Part shown: positions 8,924-18,916 of the stretch, piece by piece
Layout of the letters: each line of letters begins with the position of its first letter
Numbering within the stretch: the first letter of the stretch is position 1
Assembly: GCA_030594205.1 (NCBI GenBank)
Contig: JAUVFR010000001.1
Coordinates: forward strand, 1-64,000
Length of the DNA stretch: 64,000 nucleotides
Source of the DNA: Methanobacteriota archaeon
GTDB taxonomy: Archaea > Thermoplasmatota > Thermoplasmata > RBG-16-68-12 > JAJISG01
Direction: 5' to 3'
The notes under the pieces: generated by a model
What the model saw: the letters and a program-made list of their open reading frames with translations, nothing else
Databases searched by the model: none
Told to the model about the DNA's origin: nothing
Made by a program: the position numbers and the translations under genes

Positions 8924-11900
8924 TCAAGGACTCCGCGGCGGGGGCGCGTATTCTGTCAGGGGCTTCAAAGTGAACCCGCCCTCTTTGGCCCGGGCGATGG
9001 CTTCCGTTGCGGCCCGGGCGGCCTGCACGGTCGTGATGAAAGGAATGTTGAGCTCCACGGCCAGCCTGCGCATCATGTAGCCGTCCCGACGCGCTCCGCG
9101 GCTCTCGGTGGGCGTGTTCACGATTAAGTCCACCTGCCCACCGCGCATCAGGCCGATGGCGTCCGGACTGCGGCCTTCGCTGATCCGGTAGACGGTCTCC
9201 ACCGGAATGCCGTGCGCACGCAGCGAGGTCGCCGTCCCACGGGTCGCATAGATTTTTAGCCCGAGCCCCACAAATCGATCGGCGATATCGGCGATGGCCT
9301 CTTTGTCCTCGTCCCGAACCGTCATGTACACGGCCCCTTCCATCGGGAGACGGCTCCCTGCCGCCACCATGGCCTTGTAATAGGCGCGTCCCACATCCAC
9401 ATCGAGGCCCATGACCTCTCCCGTGGACTTCATCTCCGGACCGAGGATGGCATCGATTCCCGGAATCTTCTGGAAGGGGAACACCGGGGCCTTCACAGCG
9501 ACGTGCTCCACGGCGGCCTCCCCCGTGTAGCCGAGCGACCTCAGCGTCTTCCCTAGCATGACCTTTGTGGCCACCTTGGCCAGGGGGATGCCCGTCGCCT
9601 TGGAAACGAAGGGGACGGTGCGACTCGCACGGGGGTTGGCCTCCAGAACGTACACGCGACCTTCCTTGACGGCAAGCTGGAGGTTGATGAGCCCGACCAC
9701 CTGCAGCGCCTCGCAAAGCCGACGCGTGATCTGTCGAATACGCTCAAGGACATCCTCCGAGAGCGTCTGGGGTGGGAGGACGCACGCTGCGTCTCCGGAG
9801 TGGACCCCCGCCTCCTCGATGTGCTCTTCGATGCCGCCAATGAAGACGTCGTGCCCGTCCGAGACCGCATCGACGTCCACCTCGATGGCATGGGTCAGGA
9901 ACTTGTCCACCAGGATGGGGTGTTCGCTGGACGCCTCGTGGGCCCGGATCATGAACCGTTCCAGGTCCTCCTCCCCGTGGACGATCTCCATCCCCCGGCC
10001 GCCCAGGACGTAGGAGGGCCGTACGAGGACCGGATAGCCGATGCGGGCGGCGATCTCCCGGACCTCCTCGAAGGAGAAGCCGGTGGCAAAGGGGGCTTGG
10101 TCGATGCCGAGGGTCTCGAGAAGTTCCGAGAAGCGGGCCCGATCCTCCGCCACGTCCATGGAATCGGGGGAGGTGCCGAGGATACGGCTCGGGAGGCCGC
10201 GCTCCTCTAGGGCGCGCTGAAGCGGGATCGCCAGGTTGACTGAGGTCTGCCCGCCGAATTGGAGGATGATCCCCTCCGGCTCCTCGAACTCGACGACGTT
10301 CAGGACGTCTTCCAGGGTCAGAGGATCGAAGTAGAGGCGGTCGGAGATGTCGAAGTCGGTGGAGACAGTCTCGGGGTTGTTGTTGATCAGGAGGGCGGCG
10401 TACCCCTCCTCGCGCAAGGCCATGATCCCGTGGACGCAACAGCCGTCGAACTCGATGCCCTGGGAGATGCGAATGGGTCCCGCCCCGACGATGAGGACCT
10501 TGGATCCGGACAGGGGTTCCGCCTCCGTGGTCTCCTCGTGGCAAGAGTAGAAGTAAGGCGTGGAGGCCTCGAACTCCCCGGCGCAGGTGTCGACGACCTT
10601 GAACGCGACGCGGCCGCGAAGTGCCTCCACCTCTCCCTCGGAGAGTCCGCTTATGCTGGCGAGATAACGATCCGAGAAGCCCGTCGCCTTGGCGCGACGG
10701 ATGACCGACTTCGTGGGTCCCGCCCGAATTCGTGCTTCCAGCTCCACGAGTCGGCGCATTCGCGTCAGGAAGAACGGGTCCCATCGGGTCAGGTTGGCGA
10801 GGCGTGGGAGGTCCCACCCTCGTCGAAACGCCTCGGCAATCGCGAAAACCCGTTTATCCGTCGGCCGGATCAGTTCCTCCTCCAGCCCTCCGTCGTCCCA
10901 TTCCTCAGGCTCGAGCCCTTCCTTCCCCACCTCCAAGGAACGAATCGCCTTGAGAAGGGATTCTTCGAAGCTCCGCCCGATGGCCATGACCTCTCCGGTC
11001 GACTTCATCTGGGTGCCAATCACCCGCTCCGCGTGGGGGAACTTGTCGTAGGGCCAGCGGGGAATCTTGGTGACCACATAGTCCAAGGACGGCTCGAAAA
11101 AGGCCCGGGTCTTGCGTGTCACGCTGTTGGGGATTTCATCCAGGCGGAAGCCCACCGCCAACTTGGCGGCGAGGCGGGCGATGGGGTAGCCCGTGGCCTT
11201 CGAAGCGAGAGCGGATGACCGGGACACCCGGGGGTTCACCTCGATGACCCGATACTCGTAGGTCTCGGGGTGGACCGCGAACTGAATGTTGCAGCCGCCG
11301 GCGATCCCCAGGGCGCGAATGATGCGCAGGGCGGCGCTGCGGAGGACCTGGTGGTCTCGGTCCCGGAGGGTCTGCGCGGGGGCCACCACGATGCTCTCCC
11401 CCGTGTGGAACCCCATCGGGTCCAGGTTCTCCATGGAGCAGATGGTGATGCAGTTATCCGCCCGGTCCCGCATGACCTCGTACTCATACTCTTTCCACCC
11501 GAGGACGCACTCCTCCACGAGAACCTGATGGATACGGGAATAGGAGAGGCCGATTGAGGCAATTCGCTCCAGTTCCTCGGCGGTCGAGGCGATGCCGCTG
11601 CCGGTGCCCCCGAGGGTGTACGCGGGCCGGATGATGACGGGGAGGCCGCCCAGCTCCGTGACAGCTCGCTGAGCCTCCTCCAAACTCTCGCACGAGAAAC
11701 TTTGAGGAATGGGTTCTCCAATCCGTTCCATGAGGGCCGCGAAAGCTTGCCGGTCCTCCGAGGTCTCGATGGCCGACAGGGTGGTACCGAGGAGCTCGAC
11801 GTCATATCGCTTCAGGACCCCCCGTTCGGCCAATTCGGAAGCGACATTGAGGGCCGTCTGGCCCCCCATGCCCGCCAGGAGCGCCTGGGGTCGTTCTTTC

Positions 11901-12145
11901 GCGAGGATGCGTTCGAGGAAGTCTACCTCCAGGGGCTCCAGGTAGACGGCGTCTGCCATGTCGGGGTCAGTCATAATCGTGGCCGGGTTGGAGTTAACGA
12001 GCACAACCTCAATGGCCTCCTCCCGCAGGGCACGACAGGCCTGGCTCCCGGCGTAGTCAAACTCCGCCGCTTGTCCGATCACGACCGGACCGGAGCCGAT
12101 GACCATGACCTTCCGAAGTCCCTTCTGCTTAGGCGCGATCCTCAC
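8924..12145 (-). CDS. carB: Carbamoyl-phosphate synthase large subunit
   Basis: KVMVIGSGPVVIGQAAEFDYAGSQA..., two ATP-grasp halves, C-terminal MGS domain. GTG start overlaps carA stop; the track's 1259-aa ORF has a spurious extension into carA antisense. Confidence 0.95.
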   Translation of the reverse strand: MRIAPKQKGLRKVMVIGSGPVVIGQAAEFDYAGSQACRALREEAIEVVLVNSNPATIMTDPDMADAVYLEPLEVDFLERILAKERPQALLAGMGGQTALNVASELAERGVLKRYDVELLGTTLSAIETSEDRQAFAALMERIGEPIPQSFSCESLEEAQRAVTELGGLPVIIRPAYTLGGTGSGIASTAEELERIASIGLSYSRIHQVLVEECVLGWKEYEYEVMRDRADNCITICSMENLDPMGFHTGESIVVAPAQTLRDRDHQVLRSAALRIIRALGIAGGCNIQFAVHPETYEYRVIEVNPRVSRSSALASKATGYPIARLAAKLAVGFRLDEIPNSVTRKTRAFFEPSLDYVVTKIPRWPYDKFPHAERVIGTQMKSTGEVMAIGRSFEESLLKAIRSLEVGKEGLEPEEWDDGGLEEELIRPTDKRVFAIAEAFRRGWDLPRLANLTRWDPFFLTRMRRLVELEARIRAGPTKSVIRRAKATGFSDRYLASISGLSEGEVEALRGRVAFKVVDTCAGEFEASTPYFYSCHEETTEAEPLSGSKVLIVGAGPIRISQGIEFDGCCVHGIMALREEGYAALLINNNPETVSTDFDISDRLYFDPLTLEDVLNVVEFEEPEGIILQFGGQTSVNLAIPLQRALEERGLPSRILGTSPDSMDVAEDRARFSELLETLGIDQAPFATGFSFEEVREIAARIGYPVLVRPSYVLGGRGMEIVHGEEDLERFMIRAHEASSEHPILVDKFLTHAIEVDVDAVSDGHDVFIGGIEEHIEEAGVHSGDAACVLPPQTLSEDVLERIRQITRRLCEALQVVGLINLQLAVKEGRVYVLEANPRASRTVPFVSKATGIPLAKVATKVMLGKTLRSLGYTGEAAVEHVAVKAPVFPFQKIPGIDAILGPEMKSTGEVMGLDVDVGRAYYKAMVAAGSRLPMEGAVYMTVRDEDKEAIADIADRFVGLGLKIYATRGTATSLRAHGIPVETVYRISEGRSPDAIGLMRGGQVDLIVNTPTESRGARRDGYMMRRLAVELNIPFITTVQAARAATEAIARAKEGGFTLKPLTEYAPPPRSP

Positions 12146-13239
12146 CTCCGGGGGGCTCCCCCAAACGCGTCGACCTCCTTCACGAAGTCGTGGAAAACGT
12201 AGCGGCTGTCGTGGGGACCCGGGCTCGCCTCCGGGTGGTACTGCACTGAGAGCAAAGGCAGCTCCCGGTGCCGAAATCCCTCCACCGTCCCATCGTTGAG
12301 ATTGAGGTGGGTGACCTCCAGCTCGTCCCGGAGGGTCTCCTCCCGGACGGCGAATCCGTGATTCTGAGAGGTCATCAATAATCGACCCTGCCCGACCTCC
12401 TGGACGGGCTGGTTTCCCCCTCGATGGCCAAACTTGAGCTTGTAGGTCTCCGCCCCAAGGGCGAGGCCGAGGAGCTGATGGCCCAGGCAGATGCCCAGGA
12501 TCGGCATCTCTTCCGCTAGCTCCTTCAGGGCGGGCACCACCGTCGACATCATCGCAGGATGGGCGGGGTCCCCGGGTCCGTTGGAGACTACAAGTCCGTC
12601 CGGTTCGAGTTCGCGTATCGAATCCGGCGAGGTGTCGTATGGTAGCTGGACGACCTCTCCGTGGGCGCGCAGGCATTCGATGATGCTGCTCTTCACGCCG
12701 CAATCCAGCACGGCGAAGCGGCGACTGTCCTCGCCTTCGAAACGGATCGGCCGCTCGCAGCTGACCCGGCCCACGAGATTGTGGACGTCGGGGTAGGGTC
12801 GAGCGCGAACCTCCTTCAGGAGTTCATCCGCATCCGCTCCCTCGGTGGAGAGGGCTGCTCGCAGGGTGCCATGGAGGCGCGTGGTGATGGTGAGGTGACG
12901 GGTATCCACCCCCTCGATCCCGGGAATCCCTTCTTCCCGGAGGAACGCGTCCAGACCCTTCTCGGAGCTGGGATGGGTGGGTCCCCGCCACAGCTCTCGG
13001 ACGACGAAACCCGTAGCTTGGATCCGGTCGGATTCCAAGGTCCCCGGGTCCACCCCGTAGTTCCCTATCAGCGGGTAGGTCATCAGCAGAATCTGGCCGC
13101 TGTAGGAGGGATCCGTCAGGGCCTCGCAGTAGCCCGTCATGTTCGTGTTGAAAACGAGCTCCCCGAAGACGGTGTCCGCCGTTCCAAATGCGGGTCCCCT
13201 CAGAACCTGTCCGTCTTCGAGGACCAGCAACCCGTCCAT
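12142..13239 (-). CDS. carA: Carbamoyl-phosphate synthase small subunit
   Basis: DGLLVLEDGQVLRGPAFG..., GICLGHQLLGLALGAETYKLKFGHRGGNQPV, SVQYHPEASPGPHD. Confidence 0.95.
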   Translation of the reverse strand: MDGLLVLEDGQVLRGPAFGTADTVFGELVFNTNMTGYCEALTDPSYSGQILLMTYPLIGNYGVDPGTLESDRIQATGFVVRELWRGPTHPSSEKGLDAFLREEGIPGIEGVDTRHLTITTRLHGTLRAALSTEGADADELLKEVRARPYPDVHNLVGRVSCERPIRFEGEDSRRFAVLDCGVKSSIIECLRAHGEVVQLPYDTSPDSIRELEPDGLVVSNGPGDPAHPAMMSTVVPALKELAEEMPILGICLGHQLLGLALGAETYKLKFGHRGGNQPVQEVGQGRLLMTSQNHGFAVREETLRDELEVTHLNLNDGTVEGFRHRELPLLSVQYHPEASPGPHDSRYVFHDFVKEVDAFGGAPRR

Positions 13240-13274
13240 CCGGGAGACCTTTCAAGCAATCCAGGGCCGCCTTA

Positions 13275-13772
13275 TTAGGCTTTGGACGGCACCCCTTCCC
13301 GGGCCGGCGCAACGAGGGCCGTGTACTCCTCGATCTTCGGCCGCATGCGCTCCCAGTGGGTCCCGCGCCAGTAGTGTTTGCCGCACGAAGGACACCGCCA
13401 GAAACGCTCGTGTCGCTCCCAGACGCCCTCGGGGACTGCCTGTTTTGCCGCCTCCTTCGAGGCCTCGGTCAGAACTCCGTTGCACACGGAGCAGCGGCTC
13501 ATGGGTTCACCCGCCTCAGGCGCGAGCTCCGTCAGAACCTGACGAATCTGCGCATCCAGATCGTCGCTCACAACGCAGAGCGCGCTCACGTGGCTTCGAG
13601 CGGCCAGGTCCTTGTCCCTGGTGAGCAGCACGCGTTCCTCGCGCTCGGCAAGGGTCGCGAGTTCGTCATCGTGCAAGGCCTCCGGGTAGGCGGTGTCGTA
13701 CCCCAAGAGTCGCAGCCACCGAGCGAGCGTCCCCAGCATGTGGTCGCAGAGGAATCGTGAACTACCCTCCAC
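13275..13772 (-). CDS. Mut7-C RNase domain protein
   Basis: FLCDHMLGTLARWLRLLGYDTAYPEALHDDELATLAEREERVLLTRDKDLA plus CSVCNGVL and CPSCGKHYWRGTHWERM Zn site. Confidence 0.9.
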   Translation of the reverse strand: MEGSSRFLCDHMLGTLARWLRLLGYDTAYPEALHDDELATLAEREERVLLTRDKDLAARSHVSALCVVSDDLDAQIRQVLTELAPEAGEPMSRCSVCNGVLTEASKEAAKQAVPEGVWERHERFWRCPSCGKHYWRGTHWERMRPKIEEYTALVAPAREGVPSKA

Positions 13773-14439
13773 GACCCTCCTCCGTCCCTCCCCCTTTCTG
13801 CGCCGGCTCGTAGGTCACCAAGAGGCCTTCCCCGAGAACCGTCACTTCGCGCAGGCGGAGCCGTCGCATGTCCCCTGGGCTGTCCGCCCGGTTGCCGGCG
13901 AGGAGGCTCGGCGCTCGTTCGTCCCCCATCGTCCAAGGTGCGATGTAGACGTGGAAACGGTCGACGAGACCCGCTCGCAGGAAGGACCAAGCCACGGTGC
14001 CGCCGCCCTCCACCAGAATCCGTTGGACCCCTCGCTCGGCAAGATGGCCGACTAGGCGAAGAAGGTCGATCTCTCCCGTGCCACACCGAAGAGCCTCGGC
14101 GTTCGGAAATGTCCCCGAGACGTCTTCCGCCGTCACGATCAGGGTCGCCGTCGAGCCATCCAGCACCGCGGCCCCCCTCGGCACACGCCCGGCGGAATCC
14201 AAGACTACCCGAAGGGGACTCGAACCGTCGGGGACGTGCTCCTCCTTCACGGTGAGCTTCGGGTCGTCCGCCAGGACCGTCTCGATCCCTACGACCACCG
14301 CCTGGGCTTCTGCACGGAGACGGTGGACCCGTGCAAAGTCCTCCTCCGAGGAGAGTTTCAAGGGCCTCTTTCCGGGGAGGCCGATCTTCCCGTCCAGGGT
14401 GGACGCCATATTCAAGACGATGAAAGGCCGGTCTGCCAC
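13762..14439 (-). CDS. 2,5-diamino-6-ribosylamino-4(3H)-pyrimidinone 5'-phosphate reductase (RibD-C family)
   Basis: RPFIVLNMASTLDGKIGLPG, VVVGIETVLADDPKLTV, ILVEGGGTVAWSFLRAGLVDRFHVYIAP. Confidence 0.9.
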   Translation of the reverse strand: MADRPFIVLNMASTLDGKIGLPGKRPLKLSSEEDFARVHRLRAEAQAVVVGIETVLADDPKLTVKEEHVPDGSSPLRVVLDSAGRVPRGAAVLDGSTATLIVTAEDVSGTFPNAEALRCGTGEIDLLRLVGHLAERGVQRILVEGGGTVAWSFLRAGLVDRFHVYIAPWTMGDERAPSLLAGNRADSPGDMRRLRLREVTVLGEGLLVTYEPAQKGGGTEEGRGG

Positions 14440-14507
14440 GGGTTTCCATGGGACTCCGCCGAATAAGGATTAGCGTCGGAGACAGAACGGAGAACGAGGC
14501 CTAGGGA

Positions 14508-14516
14508 TTTTAAATA
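14508..14516 (+). promoter_or_regulatory. TATA box, leaderless promoter for PAC2-family gene
   Basis: TTTTAAATA ends 26 bp before ATG 14542. Confidence 0.65.
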
Positions 14517-14541
14517 CGGGGTGCCCGGATACCCGAAATGC

Positions 14542-15300
14542 ATGGATGGGGTGCGCATTCATCTGTTCAAAGAGTTGGACCTCCGCGACTCCGTCCTGAT
14601 CGATGGCTTTCCGAGCGTCGGACTCGTGAGCTCCATCGTGGCCAACTACCTCGTGGAAATCCTTGACCTCGAGCAGGTGGGCGTGGTGGATTCGCCGCGG
14701 TTCCCCACCGTCGCTCTCGTCAAGGGTGGCGTCCCCCTCCACCCCGTTCGCATCTACGCCGGGGGCCAGGAGAACGGAGGGCGCACGGTCGTCATCTTCA
14801 TCTCCGAGTTCCAGCCGGCCGCGACGATGATCAAGGACATTGCCGACGCCGTGTTGGACTGGGCCGAGGCGAAGGAGTGCTCCCTCCTCGTCTGTCCAGA
14901 GGGCCTCATTCTGGACCGGGAATCCGGGGCCCAAGAGCATGTGATGGTGTACGGTGTCGGAAGCACCGCCGCCACCACCGCGATGCTCAAGAATAGCGAG
15001 ATTCCGATCTTCGAGGAAGGGGTCATCACCGGCGTCGCCGGGGTTCTCCTCAACGAAGGAAGGAAACGGGGCTTTGACGTGATCAGCGTCCTTTCAGAGG
15101 CGCATCCGGACTTCCCCGACGCGAGGGCAGCCGCCCGGGTCATCGAGACGGTAGACAAGGTCCTCCTCAAGATGGGGCTCGACACGAAACCGCTGTACGA
15201 AGAGGCAGGCCGCATCGAGCAGCAACTGAAGTCCTTCAACCGTCGGGCCCTCGATGGCCAGCGGCCGGAGGAGTCCCGGTCGACCTCCATGTACGGCTAG
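14542..15300 (+). CDS. PAC2-family proteasome assembly chaperone-like protein
   Basis: VRIHLFKELDLRDSVLIDGFPSVGLVSSIVANYLVEILDLEQVGVVDSPRFPTVALVKGG...EGLI; start moved from 14521 to ATG 14542 based on TATA distance. Confidence 0.85.
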   Translation: MDGVRIHLFKELDLRDSVLIDGFPSVGLVSSIVANYLVEILDLEQVGVVDSPRFPTVALVKGGVPLHPVRIYAGGQENGGRTVVIFISEFQPAATMIKDIADAVLDWAEAKECSLLVCPEGLILDRESGAQEHVMVYGVGSTAATTAMLKNSEIPIFEEGVITGVAGVLLNEGRKRGFDVISVLSEAHPDFPDARAAARVIETVDKVLLKMGLDTKPLYEEAGRIEQQLKSFNRRALDGQRPEESRSTSMYG

Positions 15301-16324
15301 GCGTCACGTGGACGCGGGTGCCTCCCTCCTCCTCCTCGGTCTGAAACTCCACATCGAGGAACCGCGAGAGGAGCCAGAAAAGAGTCTTTAGGTGTCCGGG
15401 CACCTTCCGGACGCGGAACGCAGAGGGCCCGGAGGCCAGGGACAGGTACGGGAGAAGCTGGTCCGCCGCGTGACCGTCCAGCGTCGCTTCTGCTCGAAGG
15501 TCTGCCAATAGTTCCTCCGCAGCCCTCCGCCCAACATCCTCCGCCCTTACCCCTTTCTCCGCCAGGGCTGAGGAGCCCAGGATGGTGTTCCTCGACTCGG
15601 CCCAGAGGACAATGGCTCCCCCCGGTCCCAACGCCTCCGCCTCCCCGTAAGACACCTCCTCCATGTCCATCTCCCCGCAATCCGCTAGCACCCTCAACGC
15701 GGCCCTCCTCATCCTCTGGGCGATGTGCTGCGGTAGGTTGGATACGTGTGCCCTGCCTCCCAGTCTGTAGGTTTTGCTAGGGCTTGGAAGCCGGAGCGGT
15801 GCGATAACAGACGCTGGCTCTATCCTCGCCTCAACGAGGCCGCCTCCTTTAGGGTAGTAGCCGCGCTTCAGAATACGCATTTTAGCATGGATGCCCATCC
15901 TCCCCAGCTGCCGGAGGAAGACGTGTACGAAGTAGTCTGCCGTCGGCGACCACTTTACGTCAGTGCCTCCTCGAATCCTGAGTTCCGTCGGGCCCGCCGC
16001 AAAGATAGCAGGAAGGAGGCAGGTCTGGAGAACGAGTGTCGCGCTCCCCGCGGTTCCCACGTCAATCTGGAAACTTCCCCCCTCGAGCGGACCTGGGCGG
16101 AATGTCACCTCTGGGGATCCTAGCTCCAACCCCTCCACGTCGCCGCTGCACATGGAGGCAACTAGTCTAGCTGCCGCAATGTGTTGGCTGGTTAGACCAG
16201 GATTCGGACGACGAGCCCTGATGTACGTAATCCTCACTTCCTCCCTTCTCAAGGCAGAAAAAGCAAGAGCCATCCGGAAAATCTGACCGCCTCCCTCACC
16301 ATGGGAGCCGTCGATCTCTAGCAC
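15236..16324 (-). CDS. rtcA: RNA 3'-terminal phosphate cyclase
   Basis: LEIDGSHGEGGGQIFRMALAFSALRREEVRITYIRARRPNPGLTSQHI, GYYPKGGG; GTG start. Confidence 0.93.
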   Translation of the reverse strand: MLEIDGSHGEGGGQIFRMALAFSALRREEVRITYIRARRPNPGLTSQHIAAARLVASMCSGDVEGLELGSPEVTFRPGPLEGGSFQIDVGTAGSATLVLQTCLLPAIFAAGPTELRIRGGTDVKWSPTADYFVHVFLRQLGRMGIHAKMRILKRGYYPKGGGLVEARIEPASVIAPLRLPSPSKTYRLGGRAHVSNLPQHIAQRMRRAALRVLADCGEMDMEEVSYGEAEALGPGGAIVLWAESRNTILGSSALAEKGVRAEDVGRRAAEELLADLRAEATLDGHAADQLLPYLSLASGPSAFRVRKVPGHLKTLFWLLSRFLDVEFQTEEEEGGTRVHVTPSRTWRSTGTPPAAGHRGPDG

Positions 16325-16742
16325 GACGGGACCTCCTTACCGCATTCGTGTCCTGAAGTCCGCACTGCACTCGAGGCCGGTGACCGATCTGCCATGAGAA
16401 CACTCCAGAGGAATTGGGTCTGATTCACCGACGGAAAGAACTCTTCTAAGACAAGATATCGTCGTAGGGAAGAGGGCTCCTGGGAGAATGCTGGGGATGT
16501 CGGTTGAAGTTGTACACTTGCAGGAGTCATATACCTGGGGCTCCGGGGGGCCCTACACATCAACTCTGGGTTGCGGTGGGGGCGTCCCAGTGACTTTCAC
16601 AGTGGAGAAGGTCTCAGGCACTTCTCCTCAATGAGACAGTTAGCAATTCGCAACTCAACCAGACAGATTGTCGAGGGATAGGAGAAACTCATGTGGCCAG
16701 CATCGCCGACCCCAGTCTCAGGTAGCCTGGTTTCATTGGTAC

Positions 16743-17222
16743 ATGGGTTACCCATCCCCCACGATGGAGATTGGCGGGAAGTCCTGTACCCGCCTTGATA
16801 AGGACGTCGTGGCGTACAATCTCCGCGAGAGGCTCCAACACTTCCGCACGGCCGCCAAGCTTCTCGAACGCATTGGTGACCACGCTGAGAAAATCGCCTT
16901 GGCCGTTATCAACCTAGAAGAACTCGTCCAGAATAAGGCATTCCTCGTCAGGCTCGAAAGCGCCGTTCAACTTAGCTTGGATATTTTGGAGAAGGCCTTC
17001 ACGGCGCTGATGGTCGGTGACTTGGAGATGGCTAACGAGGCCCTGGACGCCAGGGGATGGCTATCCCTGACGGTTGAGGAACTTCCCGGGAGGTGAGTGA
17101 TGCGGCATGTGCCAGACTCCTACCTCTAGCGACCATCGCGGTCAGCATCAGCCGCATTGGCGGTTTACGCCTCTGATATCGCCGAGACGGCGATAAATGG
17201 CGTCATCAGTCATGCGGAGTGA
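16743..17222 (+). pseudogene. Decayed PhoU-family regulator (C-terminal half, at least two frameshifts)
   Basis: Frame 1: LDKDVVAYNLRERLQHFRTAAKLLERIGDHAEKIALAV...DLEMANEALDA. Frame 2: SREVSDAACARLLPLATIAVSISRIGG. Frame 3 after an extra T: YASDIAETAINGVISHAE*. Together these resemble the two PhoU helical motifs. Confidence 0.7.
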
Positions 17223-17463
17223 GTGGGCTGCCTTCTCTATTGTGCTCGCCAACCTGGGCTTTGAGCTACTCGCCATACCGCGACAGAACTCCTTCAAACG
17301 CTCAACATACCGTTCTCGGGCCGCCAACAAACGTACATATTGCCCATCACTATGCGGCGTCAATGCCGGCAAGCGAATCCTACAGCTCGCCTCACAACAC
17401 GCGCTCTCCTAGGCGAGAGATTGTCTCCTGAGCACGCCGTTGTGACGCAGGAAAGGATCTCCA

Positions 17464-18402
17464 ATGTCGACGGAAATACTGGTTTGGGTTGCCTTCGGTG
17501 TTTTCGTGCTTGCCATGCTGGCCCTGGATTTGGGGGTTTTTCATCGCAAGGCACACGTCATTAGAACCAGAGAAGCCCTCCTGTGGACTGCATTCTGGGT
17601 CACCCTAGCCCTCGTCTTCAATGTGATAATCTTCTTCTGGCGGGGTCCAGCGATCGCCCTTGAATTCCTGGCCGGTTATCTAATCGAGAAGTCCCTCAGC
17701 GTAGACAACATCTTCGTCTTCCTTCTCATCTTCACCTACTTCAAAGTGCCCCGTGTCTACGAGCATAAGGTTCTCTTCTGGGGCATTCTTGGCGCGTTGG
17801 TCATGCGGCTTCTCTTCATAACCATTGGAGTGGCTCTCATCGAGCGGTTTCACGCGATCATCTACATCTTTGGTGTCGTGCTGATCGCAACCAGCATCAG
17901 GATGGCTGTGAAAAAGGGAGAGGAGATACACCCTGAAAGAAACCCCGTACTCAGGCTCTTCCGTCGACTTGTGCCGATTACGGACGACTATGTCGAAGGC
18001 AAGTTCTTGGTAAGGATATCGGGGGTTCTCTATGCCACGCCGTTGCTCGTGGTGCTCCTGGTTGTCGAGACCACGGACCTCGTTTTCGCAGTTGACTCGA
18101 TTCCCGCCATTTTCGCCATCACGCTGGACCCTTTCATCATCTACACCTCGAACGTCTTTGCGATCCTGGGGTTGAGGGCGCTATATTTCGCCCTGGCCGG
18201 GGTGATCCGAAAGTTTCGGTATCTTCACTACGGACTTGCCGCCATCCTCTTCTTCGTAGGCGCAAAGATGCTGGTGGGTGATTTCTACAAAATCCCTATC
18301 GAGGTCGCTTTGGGCGTAATCGCTGGCATGCTACTCGTCTCCATAATAGCCTCCATCGTTCGCGAGCGACTGGAATCTAAGGACAATCCTGAAGGGGGTT
18401 AA
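17464..18402 (+). CDS. TerC/Alx-family integral membrane protein
   Basis: VFVLAMLALDLGVFHRKAHVI, EFLAGYLIEKSLSVDNIFVF, ETTDLVFAVDSIPAIFAIT, SNVFAILGLRALYFAL. Confidence 0.93.
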   Translation: MSTEILVWVAFGVFVLAMLALDLGVFHRKAHVIRTREALLWTAFWVTLALVFNVIIFFWRGPAIALEFLAGYLIEKSLSVDNIFVFLLIFTYFKVPRVYEHKVLFWGILGALVMRLLFITIGVALIERFHAIIYIFGVVLIATSIRMAVKKGEEIHPERNPVLRLFRRLVPITDDYVEGKFLVRISGVLYATPLLVVLLVVETTDLVFAVDSIPAIFAITLDPFIIYTSNVFAILGLRALYFALAGVIRKFRYLHYGLAAILFFVGAKMLVGDFYKIPIEVALGVIAGMLLVSIIASIVRERLESKDNPEGG

Positions 18403-18583
18403 GCAATGCGCTGGATTAATCTGGGAGGGACAATCGCTATCTCCATGTAGCTGTGTCGGTGTTGAACGACCGCTGGGTATCGAAGACTGTTGCCCGCCGC
18501 ATGAAGTCATCCATCCCATCCCCAAATGGCACGTGGCTGCCAGTGGCATTTCTAATCCTTGGAGGCCGAGGGACTTTCCGCCA

Positions 18584-18862
18584 TCAACCCCTCCTCTCGC
18601 CCCTTCGAAAGTCCAAGTGAAGCTTGAGGAAGAGAAAGGAGAGGCCCAACATGATCGCTGCCGTCCCCAAGATAGCCGGCAGGGGCGCAGGATTATCCGG
18701 ACTGAAGGCTGCAGGAACCAGCAGTATTCCGGTGATGGCTGATAGCATTGATGCCAACAGCTGCCATGTTGGGCCCTCGCTCATGCCTTCACGACCTTCG
18801 AGGTGGCTCTTGGACATAAAGAGGTTGCGCGCCTTGAAAGCCCTGAAGTCACACTGGACCAC
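18584..18862 (-). CDS. Small two-TM membrane protein (start uncertain)
   Basis: LLASMLSAITGILLVPAAF and LPAILGTAAIMLGLSFLFL hydrophobic segments; alternative starts MSKSHLEG or MSEGPTW. Confidence 0.45.
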   Translation of the reverse strand: MVQCDFRAFKARNLFMSKSHLEGREGMSEGPTWQLLASMLSAITGILLVPAAFSPDNPAPLPAILGTAAIMLGLSFLFLKLHLDFRRGERRG

Positions 18863-18916
18863 GTCAACCTAGAGAGAGCGGCTATCGTGGATCTATCACC
18901 GCTCCTGCGCCTCAAA

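Noticed and set aside
12146-12703. N-terminal 186-aa extension of carB ORF
   Set aside because: Antisense-frame overlap of carA; GTG at 12145 coupled to carA stop gives a normal-length CarB.
16318-16563. 81-aa minus-strand ORF upstream of rtcA
   Set aside because: No recognisable motifs, atypical composition, lies in a decayed region.
17148-17372. 74-aa minus-strand ORF
   Set aside because: Antisense to the PhoU remnant; no independent support.
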